A DNA stretch of 7,507 nt from Eudoraea sp. (GCA_013042925.1 JABDPH010000230.1:1-7507); one strand, 5' to 3'; shown: positions 1 through 6,498, numbered from the stretch's first letter. Made by a program: numbers and translations. The notes: a model not told the origin generated them from the sequence alone.

Positions 1-441
1 ATTAATTATTGTCCGGTTATTGCAGTTCCCAATGCATATGATTTCAGTTCTTTCGATGAAATTTTGTTTGCTACAAATTTTAAACACTTATACCAACGTG
101 TTGAATTACAACCGTTGGTGGATCTTGCCAAACTTCAAAAAGCCCGGATTAATGTAATACATGTAAACGTTGAAAAGGAATTAAACGAAGAACAACTTCA
201 ATTAAAGAAGTTACTACGTGATTTATTAGGAGAAGAGAATAGTGATTTTGAAAACTTTGACTATCATCCGAATATCGCTTTAAAAATTAACGATTTATGT
301 GAAAAGAAGAATGCAGGCATGATTGCAATGATTAATTCACAGCACGGTTTTTTTAAAGGATTGACTCATGAACCCGTTATTAAGAAAGTTGCTTTTAAGA
401 CAAAGATTCCTTTTTTAGTCCTTCCAGAGGTAGAGTCATAG
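1..441 (+). CDS. Universal stress protein (UspA-like), C-terminal part, 5' end outside window
   Basis: The open frame enters from base 1 and ends at TAG 439-441, giving 146 visible residues. The first residues (CPVIAVP) look like the last strand of a first Usp domain. They are followed by a second domain starting FDEILFATNF and ending IPFLVLPE, the usual closing strand of the UspA alpha/beta fold. This fits the two-domain, roughly 270-290 aa UspA-like proteins common in Bacteroidota. The glycine-rich ATP loop of MJ0577-type Usp proteins (G-x2-G-x9-G-S/T) is not recognisable: the corresponding stretch reads NSQHGFFKG...THEP, so nucleotide binding is doubtful for this domain. Such proteins are cytosolic and induced by starvation or stress; their biochemical role is poorly defined. 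A TTG at 64 could be mistaken for a start, but the frame is open upstream and homologous sequence continues there. The gap of 144 bp and a promoter before pta suggest separate transcription. Confidence 0.85.
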   Translation: MNYCPVIAVPNAYDFSSFDEILFATNFKHLYQRVELQPLVDLAKLQKARINVIHVNVEKELNEEQLQLKKLLRDLLGEENSDFENFDYHPNIALKINDLCEKKNAGMIAMINSQHGFFKGLTHEPVIKKVAFKTKIPFLVLPEVES

Positions 442-535
442 TACAATTGGGCTGCGTAAACACAAAAACGATAATCCATTTTGCTATTTATGTACCTATA
501 ATAATCCTTAGACCATTTATAAGCCAAGATTATCG

Positions 536-563
536 CTGGAGTAAACAGAATAGCATAAATTTG
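536..563 (+). promoter_or_regulatory. Bacteroidota-type promoter for pta-ackA
   Basis: TAAATTTG at 556-563 is an exact match to the Bacteroidota -7 consensus TAnnTTTG. A weak -33 (CTGG, CTG at 536-538) sits 17 bp upstream in place of the usual TTG. The predicted transcript would start near 568-570, leaving a leader of under 20 nt before the ATG at 586. That also argues against the TTG at 568 as the translation start. An 8-bp inverted repeat, CGATAATC (469-476) and GATTATCG (528-535), flanks the upstream region; its significance is unclear. Confidence 0.6.
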
Positions 564-585
564 CACTTTGAAAATCCTGGTATCA

Positions 586-2679
586 ATGAGCAAAGCCATT
601 TATGTAGCTACTACCGAGCCCAATAGCGGCAAATCTATTATATCATTGGGACTAATGCATTTATTATTGGGGAAAGCTGCCAAAGTAGGGTATTTCAGGC
701 CAATAATTAATGATTATGGCCCTGGAGAGAAGGATAATCATATTAACACTGTGATTTCTTATTTTGGTATACAAATGGAGTATGATGATGCTTATGCATG
801 CACCCGAAGTGAGGTTATCCAGAAGTACAATCAGGATAGGGATGATGAGGTATTAGACAAGATCATAGAAAAATACAAAGCCATTGAATCTCGTTTTGAT
901 TTTGTTTTGGTTGAAGGAACAGACTTTTCAGGGGAAGGATCTATTATAGAATGGGATATAAATGTTTACATGGCCAAGAACCTTGGAATCCCAACCGTTA
1001 TCCTCGCAAGCGGGGTGGGTAAAACCCTGGAAGAATTGGTTGATAACCTCTACCTCGCATATGATTCTTTTACCGATAAAGGTGTCGAAGTTTTAATGGT
1101 GATTGCCAATAAAGTACAACCCAAAAATGTAAATTTGGTAACCAATGGTCTTTTAAAAGCACTACCGGCCGAAGTGCTAATTGGTACTATCCCGTTAAAT
1201 CCATCTCTCGGTAATCCAACGATGAAAGAGATTGTTAATGAACTGGAAGGCGAAGTTCTTTTTGGAGAGGAATTTTTGAACAACCAGGTGGATAATTTTA
1301 GTGTGGGGGCCATGCAATTGCGAAATTATCTTGTTCATTTTAAAGAATACGGTTTGGTTATCACTCCTGGTGATAGGTCTGATATAATCCTGGGTGCCCT
1401 GCAGGCTAACTTGTCTTCAAACTATCCAACTGCTTCGGGAATAGTGCTCTCTGGGGGCCTTATACCTGAGGATACTGTTATTAGGTTAATTGAAGGTCTT
1501 TCGGAAGTGGTTCCTATTATCTCGGTTCAGGGAGGTACCTTTGCTATAGCAAATAAGGTCGGGGCTATACGTCCTAAAATATATGCGGAGAATAAACAAA
1601 AAATAGAACAGTCTATTCAGGACTTTACAAGATTTGTTCCTGTAAATGCTTTAACGGAGCGCCTTATAACTTTTAAAGCAAACGGCATAACTCCACGGAT
1701 GTTCCAGTATAACCTCCTTAAAAGGGCACAAACCGACAAAAAACATATTGTCTTACCTGAAGGTACAGATGAGCGCATACTTAGGGCGGCAAAAGAACTA
1801 ATCGATGCAGATGCCGTACAACTAACTCTTTTGGGAAGTCCTACGGAAATAAGGGAAAAGGCAAAACAACTGGATTTGCTACTAGATTTTGAGAAAATAA
1901 GCATCATAGATCCTTTGAATTCAGCCTATTTTGAGGATTATAGCAATACACTATATGAATTGCGTAAGCATAAAAATGTTGACAGGGCTATGGCACAAGA
2001 TCTCATGGCCGATATCTCTTATTTTGGAACGATGATGGTCTACAAAGGAGATGCAGATGGTATGGTTTCGGGCGCTGTTCATACCACTCAACATACTATC
2101 AGACCCGGACTACAATTAATCAAGACCAAACCCAATGTATCTATAGTTTCCTCCGTGTTTTTTATGTGTTTGGAAGACCGGGTTTCTGTTTATGGTGATT
2201 GCGCAATAAATCCGAATCCGAATGCAGAACAGTTGGCCGAAATTGCGATTACCTCTGCAGCAACTAGTTTGGCATTTGAGATAGAACCCAAAATTGCCAT
2301 GCTTTCTTATTCTTCCGGAACTTCCGGGTCCGGTGAGGATGTGGAAAGAGTGCGTGAAGCTACGGAGCTTGTTAAAAAAAGAGCACCCTATTTAAAAGTA
2401 GAGGGACCTATCCAATATGATGCCGCGGTAGATGAAAAAGTTGGTAAAACAAAAATGCCAGATTCGGAAGTGGCCGGTCAGGCTAGTGTTTTTATATTCC
2501 CCGATCTTAACACAGGTAATAATACATATAAAGCCGTGCAAAGAGAAACTGGTGCTTTGGCAATAGGACCGATAATTCAGGGACTTAATAAGCCCGTAAA
2601 TGACCTGAGCAGGGGAAGTACGGTAAACGATATTTTTAATACAGTTATTATAACTGCCATACAGGCCCAGGCAGTATAA
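586..2679 (+). CDS. pta: Phosphate acetyltransferase (long, three-domain Pta)
   Basis: This cytosolic enzyme interconverts acetyl-CoA plus phosphate with acetyl phosphate plus CoA (EC 2.3.1.8). At 697 aa it matches the long form (E. coli Pta is 714 aa). Domains in order: an N-terminal BioD/AAA_26-like P-loop domain (about 1-210) with Walker A EPNSGKS at 11-17; a DRTGG-type domain (about 215-335) with PGDRSD at 261-266; and the catalytic PTA_PTB domain (about 373-693). The catalytic part keeps the family motifs LPEGTDERI, SYSSGTSGSG, GPIQYDAA, PDLNTGNNTYKA (from 639) and NDLSRG, in which Ser675-Arg676 correspond to the active-site Ser-Arg of Methanosarcina Pta. I chose ATG 586 over the in-frame TTG 568 because the family begins MSK-xIYVxxTEPNSGKS and the -7 element ends at 563. 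ackA follows 13 bp downstream, so the two are almost certainly co-transcribed. In long Pta proteins the N-terminal region mediates oligomerisation and allosteric control. Confidence 0.97.
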   Translation: MSKAIYVATTEPNSGKSIISLGLMHLLLGKAAKVGYFRPIINDYGPGEKDNHINTVISYFGIQMEYDDAYACTRSEVIQKYNQDRDDEVLDKIIEKYKAIESRFDFVLVEGTDFSGEGSIIEWDINVYMAKNLGIPTVILASGVGKTLEELVDNLYLAYDSFTDKGVEVLMVIANKVQPKNVNLVTNGLLKALPAEVLIGTIPLNPSLGNPTMKEIVNELEGEVLFGEEFLNNQVDNFSVGAMQLRNYLVHFKEYGLVITPGDRSDIILGALQANLSSNYPTASGIVLSGGLIPEDTVIRLIEGLSEVVPIISVQGGTFAIANKVGAIRPKIYAENKQKIEQSIQDFTRFVPVNALTERLITFKANGITPRMFQYNLLKRAQTDKKHIVLPEGTDERILRAAKELIDADAVQLTLLGSPTEIREKAKQLDLLLDFEKISIIDPLNSAYFEDYSNTLYELRKHKNVDRAMAQDLMADISYFGTMMVYKGDADGMVSGAVHTTQHTIRPGLQLIKTKPNVSIVSSVFFMCLEDRVSVYGDCAINPNPNAEQLAEIAITSAATSLAFEIEPKIAMLSYSSGTSGSGEDVERVREATELVKKRAPYLKVEGPIQYDAAVDEKVGKTKMPDSEVAGQASVFIFPDLNTGNNTYKAVQRETGALAIGPIIQGLNKPVNDLSRGSTVNDIFNTVIITAIQAQAV

Positions 2680-2692
2680 TTTAGTCATTTAA

Positions 2693-3880
2693 ATGAATAT
2701 CCTAATTATTAATACAGGTAGTTCTTCTATAAAGTATCAGTTAGTGCATATGCCTTCAGAAAGTGTTCTATGCTCTGGAATGGTTGATCGAATAGGTCTG
2801 GAAAATGCGAATTTGAAATATGTAAAGGAAGATTATGAGGTTGATGAAAGTCTTCAGGTTCCAACACATAGAAAAGGACTGGAGCACGTAATTGAAATGC
2901 TTTTGGACCCTGTTAATGGCGCAATAAGTAATGCAAATGAAATAAATATCGTAGGGCACAGGGTAGTGCACGGTGGAACGGCCTTTTCCGAGACTACTGA
3001 GATTACCGCGGAAGTAAAAGATAAGATTGCAGCTTTGAGTAAGTTGGCACCATTGCACAATCCGCATAACCTTGAGGGAATATTGATTGCAGAAGAACTA
3101 TTTCCTAATGCCAAACAGGTTGCAGTCTTTGATACTGCCTTTCATCAAACTATTCCTTTAAAATCTCGTAAGTATGCCATACCTAATGAATTTTATGACA
3201 AGCATGGTATTCAACTCTACGGATTTCACGGTACCAGTCACAAATACGTAACAGAAAAAGCGATACGCCTTTTGAATAAAAAAACAACAAAGATAATTAG
3301 TATTCATTTAGGCAATGGTTGCAGTATTACTGCTGTGCAAAATGGACAAAGTATAGATCATAGTTTAGGCTTTGCTCCTTCAAATGGTCTCATCATGGGT
3401 TCAAGAAGTGGTGATATCGATCATTCATTGATTTTTTATTTGGTAGAATCGCTAGGTTATAGTTTGGCGGAAGTAAATGAATTGCTCAACAAGAAAAGTG
3501 GAATGTTAGGTCTCACCGGTTATAGTGATTTGCGGGAAATTCAAGCGAAAGCCAGTGAAGGTGATACTCAATGTCAGCTTGCATTGGAAATGAATGCGTA
3601 TAGGATTAAAAAATATATTGGGGCATACAGCGCTGCAATGAATGGGCTGGATGCTCTTATATTTACTGCCGGTATAGGTGAAAATTCCAGTTACCTCAGA
3701 GAGCTCGTTTGCACTGAAATGGATTTTTTTGGCATCGAGATGGATATTGAGAAGAATAACCAAAAATCCTCTGATTTTCGCGAAATACAGAAGAAATCTT
3801 CCAGTGTTAAAATTTTAGTCATTCCTACAAATGAAGAACTGGAAATAGCAAAACAATCTTTTCAGCTATTGAACTCTTAA
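2693..3880 (+). CDS. ackA: Acetate kinase
   Basis: This enzyme transfers the phosphoryl group of acetyl phosphate to ADP, giving acetate and ATP (EC 2.7.2.1). It completes the pathway begun by the Pta encoded just upstream. Its 395 aa are the normal family length. The ASKHA-fold motifs are all present: NTGSSSIKYQL from residue 7; GHRVVHGG with Arg90; VFDTAFH with Asp147; GFHGTSHKYV with His179; HLGNGCSI; MGSRSGDID with Arg238; FTAGIGENSS; and IPTNEE with Glu381. These correspond to Arg91, Asp148, His180, Arg241 and Glu384 of the Methanosarcina thermophila enzyme, so it should be active. The start follows TTTAA directly and gives MNILIINTGSSS, the standard beginning. No separate promoter is visible in the 13-bp gap after pta, which supports a two-gene operon. 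The reverse direction, acetate activation, is also possible when acetate is abundant. Confidence 0.98.
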   Translation: MNILIINTGSSSIKYQLVHMPSESVLCSGMVDRIGLENANLKYVKEDYEVDESLQVPTHRKGLEHVIEMLLDPVNGAISNANEINIVGHRVVHGGTAFSETTEITAEVKDKIAALSKLAPLHNPHNLEGILIAEELFPNAKQVAVFDTAFHQTIPLKSRKYAIPNEFYDKHGIQLYGFHGTSHKYVTEKAIRLLNKKTTKIISIHLGNGCSITAVQNGQSIDHSLGFAPSNGLIMGSRSGDIDHSLIFYLVESLGYSLAEVNELLNKKSGMLGLTGYSDLREIQAKASEGDTQCQLALEMNAYRIKKYIGAYSAAMNGLDALIFTAGIGENSSYLRELVCTEMDFFGIEMDIEKNNQKSSDFREIQKKSSSVKILVIPTNEELEIAKQSFQLLNS

Positions 3881-3904
3881 AAATGTGCAACTACATTAAA
3901 TATT

Positions 3905-3932
3905 TAAGGCTGCAAAAACAAATGGGGCCTTA
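3905..3932 (+). terminator. Possible weak terminator after ackA
   Basis: TAAGGC (3905-3910) and GCCTTA (3927-3932) form a 6-bp stem with a 16-nt loop, followed by AT-rich sequence but no clean T run. It lies 25 bp past the ackA stop and is the only terminator-like structure I find before the next operon. It partly overlaps a perfect AT palindrome, TTAAATATTTAA, at 3896-3907. Confidence 0.3.
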
Positions 3933-3983
3933 TTAATTTGTCACTTAGTATAATTCCTGAATTGGGTTCAATTTAATACAAAA

Positions 3984-4001
3984 TTATCATTGAAATGATA
4001 A
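3984..4001. promoter_or_regulatory. 18-bp perfect palindrome upstream of the ytxH operon, possible operator
   Basis: TTATCATTGAAATGATAA consists of 8-bp arms TTATCATT and AATGATAA around a central GA. It ends 6 bp before the candidate -33 TTTG (4008-4011). That placement suits a dimeric activator or repressor. As RNA it would give only a weak AT hairpin with no T run, so a terminator is less likely. The half-sites run in the opposite order to a Fur box (GATAAT...ATTATC) and do not match CRP/FNR consensus. Confidence 0.4.
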
Positions 4002-4007
4002 AGATCA

Positions 4008-4038
4008 TTTGGTAAAGAAAGTCTATGCCATAACTTAA
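4008..4038 (+). promoter_or_regulatory. Candidate promoter of the ytxH operon
   Basis: TTTG at 4008-4011 (-33) is separated by 19 bp from TAACTTAA at 4031-4038. The latter matches TAnnTTTG except in its last two bases. The -7 lies 33 bp before the ATG. The hsp20 gene has TAACTTTG 35 bp before its own ATG with a near-identical leader, which strengthens this otherwise imperfect match. Confidence 0.45.
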
Positions 4039-4051
4039 CCAATTATTAATA

Positions 4052-4071
4052 TTAACCTAAAAAAATTTATC
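4052..4071 (+). promoter_or_regulatory. A-rich translation leader of ytxH, shared with hsp20
   Basis: The 20 bases directly before the ATG begin TTAACCTA, continue with an A tract and end TTTATC. They match the 20 bases before the hsp20 start (minus strand, 6518-6499) at 18 positions. There is no Shine-Dalgarno site. A-rich leaders are typical of strongly translated Bacteroidota genes, but a match this close including the ends suggests a specific shared element. Confidence 0.5.
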
Positions 4072-4401
4072 ATGTCAGACAACAGTAGTAATGTTTTGTT
4101 AGCTCTGTTAACAGGGGCAGCAATAGGAGCTGGTATAGGAATACTTTATGCTCCGGATGAAGGGATTAAGACCCGAAAAAAGATTAAAGATAAAGCACTT
4201 GAAACCAAGCATGATTTAACTGAACGAATTTCTCATGCTAAAGACGAACTCACTAAAGTAGCTGATGAGCGAAAAGAAGTTTTTGAACAAAAACTAGAAG
4301 ATACCATCTCTACGATGAGTTATAAAGCAGATGAAATAATTGTTCAATTAGAACGTAAGCTTGAGGAGATCAGGAAGAAAAATGCACAATTACAGAAGTA
4401 G
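4072..4401 (+). CDS. YtxH-like small membrane-anchored stress protein
   Basis: This 109-aa protein has the YtxH layout. A short polar N-terminus is followed by a glycine/alanine-rich hydrophobic segment (about residues 8-26, with the spaced small residues GAAIGAGIG), then the signature LYAPDEGIKTRKKI (25-38), where most relatives have APxSG and a charged turn. The rest (about 40-107) is highly charged, rich in Lys and Glu, and looks like one long amphipathic helix or coiled coil. It is probably anchored in the inner membrane with the helix in the cytosol. Bacillus YtxH belongs to the general stress regulon; the molecular function of the family is unknown, and the name 'gas vesicle protein' sometimes used is misleading. 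It is first in a three-gene operon: the next start is 6 bp after its stop. Its leader closely matches that of hsp20 in this window, suggesting stress induction. Confidence 0.85.
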   Translation: MSDNSSNVLLALLTGAAIGAGIGILYAPDEGIKTRKKIKDKALETKHDLTERISHAKDELTKVADERKEVFEQKLEDTISTMSYKADEIIVQLERKLEEIRKKNAQLQK

Positions 4402-4407
4402 ATTCTT

Positions 4408-4758
4408 ATGGCTTTTGAAGGATTAAGACAAAATATTTCTGAATTAGACGAAAATGTTAGTTCCTATGTGGAGCATAGCATAGAATACGCCAGGCTCAAA
4501 AGTTTTAAGATCTCAATGGTTTTGGTTACCTATCTAGCAAAGGTTATTCTGGTAGGTACCATAGCTGTTTTGGCCTTACTGTTTTTGAGTATGGCGGCTT
4601 CTTTTGCAATTGGCAATGCAATGGACAACACAATTTATGGATTCGCGATAGTTGGACTTATTTATCTGATTCTTGGAGTTATTGGCTACAGATTTAGGGA
4701 TAAGCTAAATAAACCTCTACTGAAAATGTTTTCTGAATACTTTTTTGAAGAACCATGA
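4408..4758 (+). CDS. DUF1469 / holin-superfamily-like membrane protein
   Basis: This 116-aa protein has a soluble amphipathic N-terminal stretch (about 1-33, beginning MAFEGLRQNISELDENVSSY), two membrane segments (about 43-70 and 76-94) and a short basic and acidic C-terminus (YRFRDKLNKPLLKMFSEYFFEEP). This fits the DUF1469 or 'phage holin family' proteins that accompany YtxH proteins in Bacteroidota. The holin name comes from topology. Nothing phage-related is nearby, so a lytic role is not supported. The Y-R-F-R-D-K-L-x-K-P loop after the second helix is typical of the family. The gene begins 6 bp after the ytxH-like stop and overlaps the next gene by 4 bp (ATGA 4755-4758), implying translational coupling. 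Function is unknown; a role in the envelope together with its two operon partners is an inference. Confidence 0.8.
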   Translation: MAFEGLRQNISELDENVSSYVEHSIEYARLKSFKISMVLVTYLAKVILVGTIAVLALLFLSMAASFAIGNAMDNTIYGFAIVGLIYLILGVIGYRFRDKLNKPLLKMFSEYFFEEP

Positions 4759-4976
4759 ACAAAAAATACTACTCATTTAAGGAAATTGACGAGGATTTAA
4801 AAATCCTTGCGCTGCAAAGGGAGATTAATAAGGAATATACAAAACACAGCTTCCAGGAGATTAAAACGTATTTCTATCCTTTTAATTTAATGAGAGGTAT
4901 TGATGGTTTTGTTGTTAGGGTATTAGTGCCCTTTATCTTGACAAAGGTTTTTAAGAGAAAAAGATTAACTGAATAG
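4755..4976 (+). CDS. Small DUF6327-like protein, function unknown
   Basis: This 73-aa protein begins MNKKYYSFKEIDEDLKILAL and continues QREINKE, a conserved opening that I associate with the flavobacterial DUF6327 family. The assignment is from memory of the pattern and is not certain. The first half is a charged helix. The C-terminal part (about 48-66, GFVVRVLVPFILTKVF) is hydrophobic and ends in a basic tail (KRKRLTE), consistent with peripheral or single-pass membrane attachment. The start is fixed by the ATGA overlap with the preceding holin-like gene. A strong terminator begins 20 bp after the stop, making this the last gene of the operon. No catalytic motif is visible. Its likely partners are the two membrane proteins encoded upstream. 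Confidence 0.75.
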   Translation: MNKKYYSFKEIDEDLKILALQREINKEYTKHSFQEIKTYFYPFNLMRGIDGFVVRVLVPFILTKVFKRKRLTE

Positions 4977-4996
4977 CATTAAAAAAGATGTTTAAG

Positions 4997-5035
4997 AATA
5001 CCATAAGTGTATAAAAACACCTATGGTATTTTTTT
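4997..5035 (+). terminator. Intrinsic terminator of the ytxH operon
   Basis: AATACCATAAGTGT (4997-5010) pairs with ACACCTATGGTATT (5017-5030), a 14-bp stem with one A-C mismatch and a 6-nt ATAAAA loop. It is followed directly by a run of seven T (5029-5035, the first two within the stem). This is the clearest terminator in the window and separates the operon from the patatin gene. Confidence 0.85.
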
Positions 5036-5060
5036 ATGTAGTATTTTATTTTCATAATGA

Positions 5061-5072
5061 GATAAGTTACCA
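5061..5072 (+). repeat. 12-bp motif, copy 1 (upstream of patatin gene)
   Basis: GATAAGTTACCA here differs at one base from GATCAGTTACCA at 6572-6583. It ends 31 bp before the -7 element at 5104-5111, roughly where an upstream transcription factor could bind. No regulator can be named from this motif. Confidence 0.35.
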
Positions 5073-5103
5073 ATCGCGCTGCGGCTAGCTAATAGATATG
5101 GAG

Positions 5104-5111
5104 TATCTTTG
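5104..5111 (+). promoter_or_regulatory. -7 promoter element of the patatin-family gene
   Basis: TATCTTTG matches the Bacteroidota consensus TAnnTTTG exactly and lies 16 bp before the ATG at 5128. This predicts a very short leader of about 10 nt. No good TTG -33 is present; CTG at 5079-5081 with a 22-bp spacer is the nearest. An activator may therefore be needed. Confidence 0.6.
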
Positions 5112-5127
5112 AACTGATAGCTATATT

Positions 5128-5910
5128 ATGAAGATAGGATTAGTTTTGTCTGGGGGTGGATTCAGGGGCATTGCTCATATTGGGGTTCTAAAGGCTCTTG
5201 ATGAATTTGATTTTCAGATTACCCATATAGCTGGAACAAGTGCCGGAGCTGTCATAGGTGCCTTGTATGCAGGCGGGTTAGATTGGAAGCAAATCCTTGA
5301 GTTCATAAAAGAAGTCAATATTTTTAGTCTTAATAATTATGCGGTTGGCAAACCGGGATTTGTTGATACTGAAAAGTTATACGATGATTTCTTGGTGTTC
5401 TTTCCGGATGATAATTTTGAAAGCCTCAAAATTCCATTATACATAACGGCTACTGATATTTTGGGAGGTAGTTTAAAAGTATTTACAAAAGGACAGCTTA
5501 TTAGACCCATATTGGCCTCTGCTGCTTTTCCGGGAGTTTTTACACCGGTTAAAATAGCTGATTCATATTATGTGGACGGCGGGGCCTTAAACAATTTTCC
5601 GGTAGATCTGATCAAAGACCATTGTAAGCAGATTATAGGTGTTTACGTAAATCCTTTTCTTAAGGTAGAAATAGATCAGTTAAAACGATCTTATAATGTC
5701 TTAGAACGTGCATATCAGATAAGGGCTGCCAAGGATTCTCTCCCTAAATTTGGGGATTGCACACTGGTAATATCTCCAAAGGATTTGATTAATCATAGAA
5801 CATTTTCCATAAAAGATATGGATACTGTTTTTAATTTGGGTTATCAGGCGGCAATAAAGGCTTTGGAGAATTCTTCTAATCTACAAATGCCACAAAAGAC
5901 CGGTTTGTAA
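5128..5910 (+). CDS. Patatin-family phospholipase / lipid acyl hydrolase (RssA-like)
   Basis: This 260-aa protein is a compact single-domain bacterial patatin. All catalytic elements are present: the oxyanion-hole loop SGGGFRG (8-14), the nucleophile elbow GTSAG (36-40) with Ser38, and the DGG motif (150-152) with Asp150, forming the Ser-Asp dyad. Two further family features are GALYAGG after the elbow and AAFPGVFTPV before DGG. No signal peptide or membrane segment is visible, so a cytosolic enzyme acting on membrane phospholipids, lysophospholipids or other acyl esters is expected. The exact substrate cannot be told from sequence. The length and motifs resemble the RssA/YchK group. It has its own promoter and lies between terminators, so it is probably monocistronic. 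No defence-type partner (nucleotide cyclase, CD-NTase) is adjacent, so I would not call it a CBASS effector. Confidence 0.92.
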   Translation: MKIGLVLSGGGFRGIAHIGVLKALDEFDFQITHIAGTSAGAVIGALYAGGLDWKQILEFIKEVNIFSLNNYAVGKPGFVDTEKLYDDFLVFFPDDNFESLKIPLYITATDILGGSLKVFTKGQLIRPILASAAFPGVFTPVKIADSYYVDGGALNNFPVDLIKDHCKQIIGVYVNPFLKVEIDQLKRSYNVLERAYQIRAAKDSLPKFGDCTLVISPKDLINHRTFSIKDMDTVFNLGYQAAIKALENSSNLQMPQKTGL

Positions 5911-5940
5911 TGTTTTAGTTAGGGACTTTTTAAATTGATA

Positions 5941-6005
5941 TAAAAAGAATACCCTCCGGTGCGATCTTTTACTACATGGACAAATTTAAGATCGCAAACA
6001 GAGGG
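5941..6005 (-). terminator. Two-part hairpin terminator of hsp20
   Basis: The inner stem is GCGATCTT (5961-5968) with AAGATCGC (5988-5995). After an asymmetric internal loop, an outer stem pairs CCCTC (5952-5956) with GAGGG (6001-6005). Read on the minus strand the structure is followed by ATTCTTTTTATA, so it suits termination of hsp20. On the plus strand the downstream bases (CATTTAAGCG) lack a T run, so it would be a poor terminator for the patatin gene. A small AT hairpin, CTTTTTA (5926-5932) with TAAAAAG (5941-5947), precedes it. Confidence 0.6.
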
Positions 6006-6027
6006 CATTTAAGCGAAGAATTAGAAA

Positions 6028-6498
6028 TTAACTAATCTCAATAACTTTTGGTTTAGCTTTTACAGCTACTTCTTTTTTTGCTAATTTAAAGCTTAAAATA
6101 CCGTCATTGTATTTTGCTTTAATTTCCTCTTCTTTAACATTTTCTGGTAAAAGCAAGGATCTTTCAAATGCATTATAACTAAACTCTCTTCTTGTGTAAT
6201 CGTCTTCCTTTTCTTCCTTTTTCATTTCTTTTTTTGCCGAAATATTAAGGTACCCTTCGTCAATAGTGATCTCGAAGTCTTTTTTTGCAAATCCCGGTGC
6301 TGCTAATTCAATTTCAAAGTGGTCTTCTTTTTCCATAATATTCAGTGCAGGTTCACCAGCTCTTGCATTCCAGAAGCGATCATTTACTAATCCACGATTC
6401 CAAAATTTGTCTTCGAAAAAATTTTCCATGTCAAAAAAATCGGAAGTGATCAGATTTCCAAAAGGTCTTGCCCTTTTTCTAAATTTTACTAGTGTCAT
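6028..6498 (-). CDS. Small heat-shock protein, Hsp20 / alpha-crystallin family
   Basis: This 156-aa ATP-independent cytosolic holdase binds unfolding proteins during heat or other stress and passes them to the Hsp70 system. Layout: a variable N-terminal arm (1-48) rich in Phe, Trp and Arg; the alpha-crystallin domain (about 49-142), from EPALNIMEKEDHFEIELAAPG to the signature YNDGILSFKL; and a short tail ending VIEIS, whose I-E-I (153-155) is the I-x-I/V motif that docks between dimers in the oligomer. I place the start at 6498 (MTLVKFRKR), not at the upstream in-frame ATG 6522. The family begins at MTLVK/R, and the predicted transcript start (about 6528) would leave almost no leader for 6522. 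The A-rich leader before 6498 also matches that of the ytxH-like gene. The gene is convergent with the patatin gene and divergent from the antiporter. Confidence 0.95.
   Translation of the reverse strand: MTLVKFRKRARPFGNLITSDFFDMENFFEDKFWNRGLVNDRFWNARAGEPALNIMEKEDHFEIELAAPGFAKKDFEITIDEGYLNISAKKEMKKEEKEDDYTRREFSYNAFERSLLLPENVKEEEIKAKYNDGILSFKLAKKEVAVKAKPKVIEIS

Noticed and set aside
568..585. TTG-initiated six-residue extension of Pta
   Set aside because: The TTG lies at or next to the predicted transcription start, and the family begins with the MSK sequence at 586. The ATG is the better start.
366..599. Minus-strand open frame across the Usp-pta gap
   Set aside because: It overlaps the Usp end and the pta promoter and start, and its translation resembles nothing I know.
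1050..1907. Minus-strand open frames within pta (for example 1050-1313 and 1617-1907)
   Set aside because: They are antisense to a fully conserved enzyme, have no recognisable protein features and are low-complexity, Ser-rich readings of the reverse strand.
2392..3763. Minus-strand open frames across the end of pta and within ackA
   Set aside because: They overlap each other and conserved coding sequence and have no promoter or family motif.
3984..4001. Fur box reading of the palindrome
   Set aside because: The half-sites have the opposite order to the Fur consensus, and no iron-related gene follows.
4408..4758. Holin-like gene as evidence for a prophage
   Set aside because: No endolysin, phage structural, integrase or attachment-site signals are present, and the gene sits in the common YtxH/DUF1469 chromosomal operon.
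5128..5910. Patatin as an anti-phage (CBASS-type) effector
   Set aside because: There is no CD-NTase or other defence partner nearby. The protein is a short RssA-like single-domain enzyme between stress and housekeeping genes.
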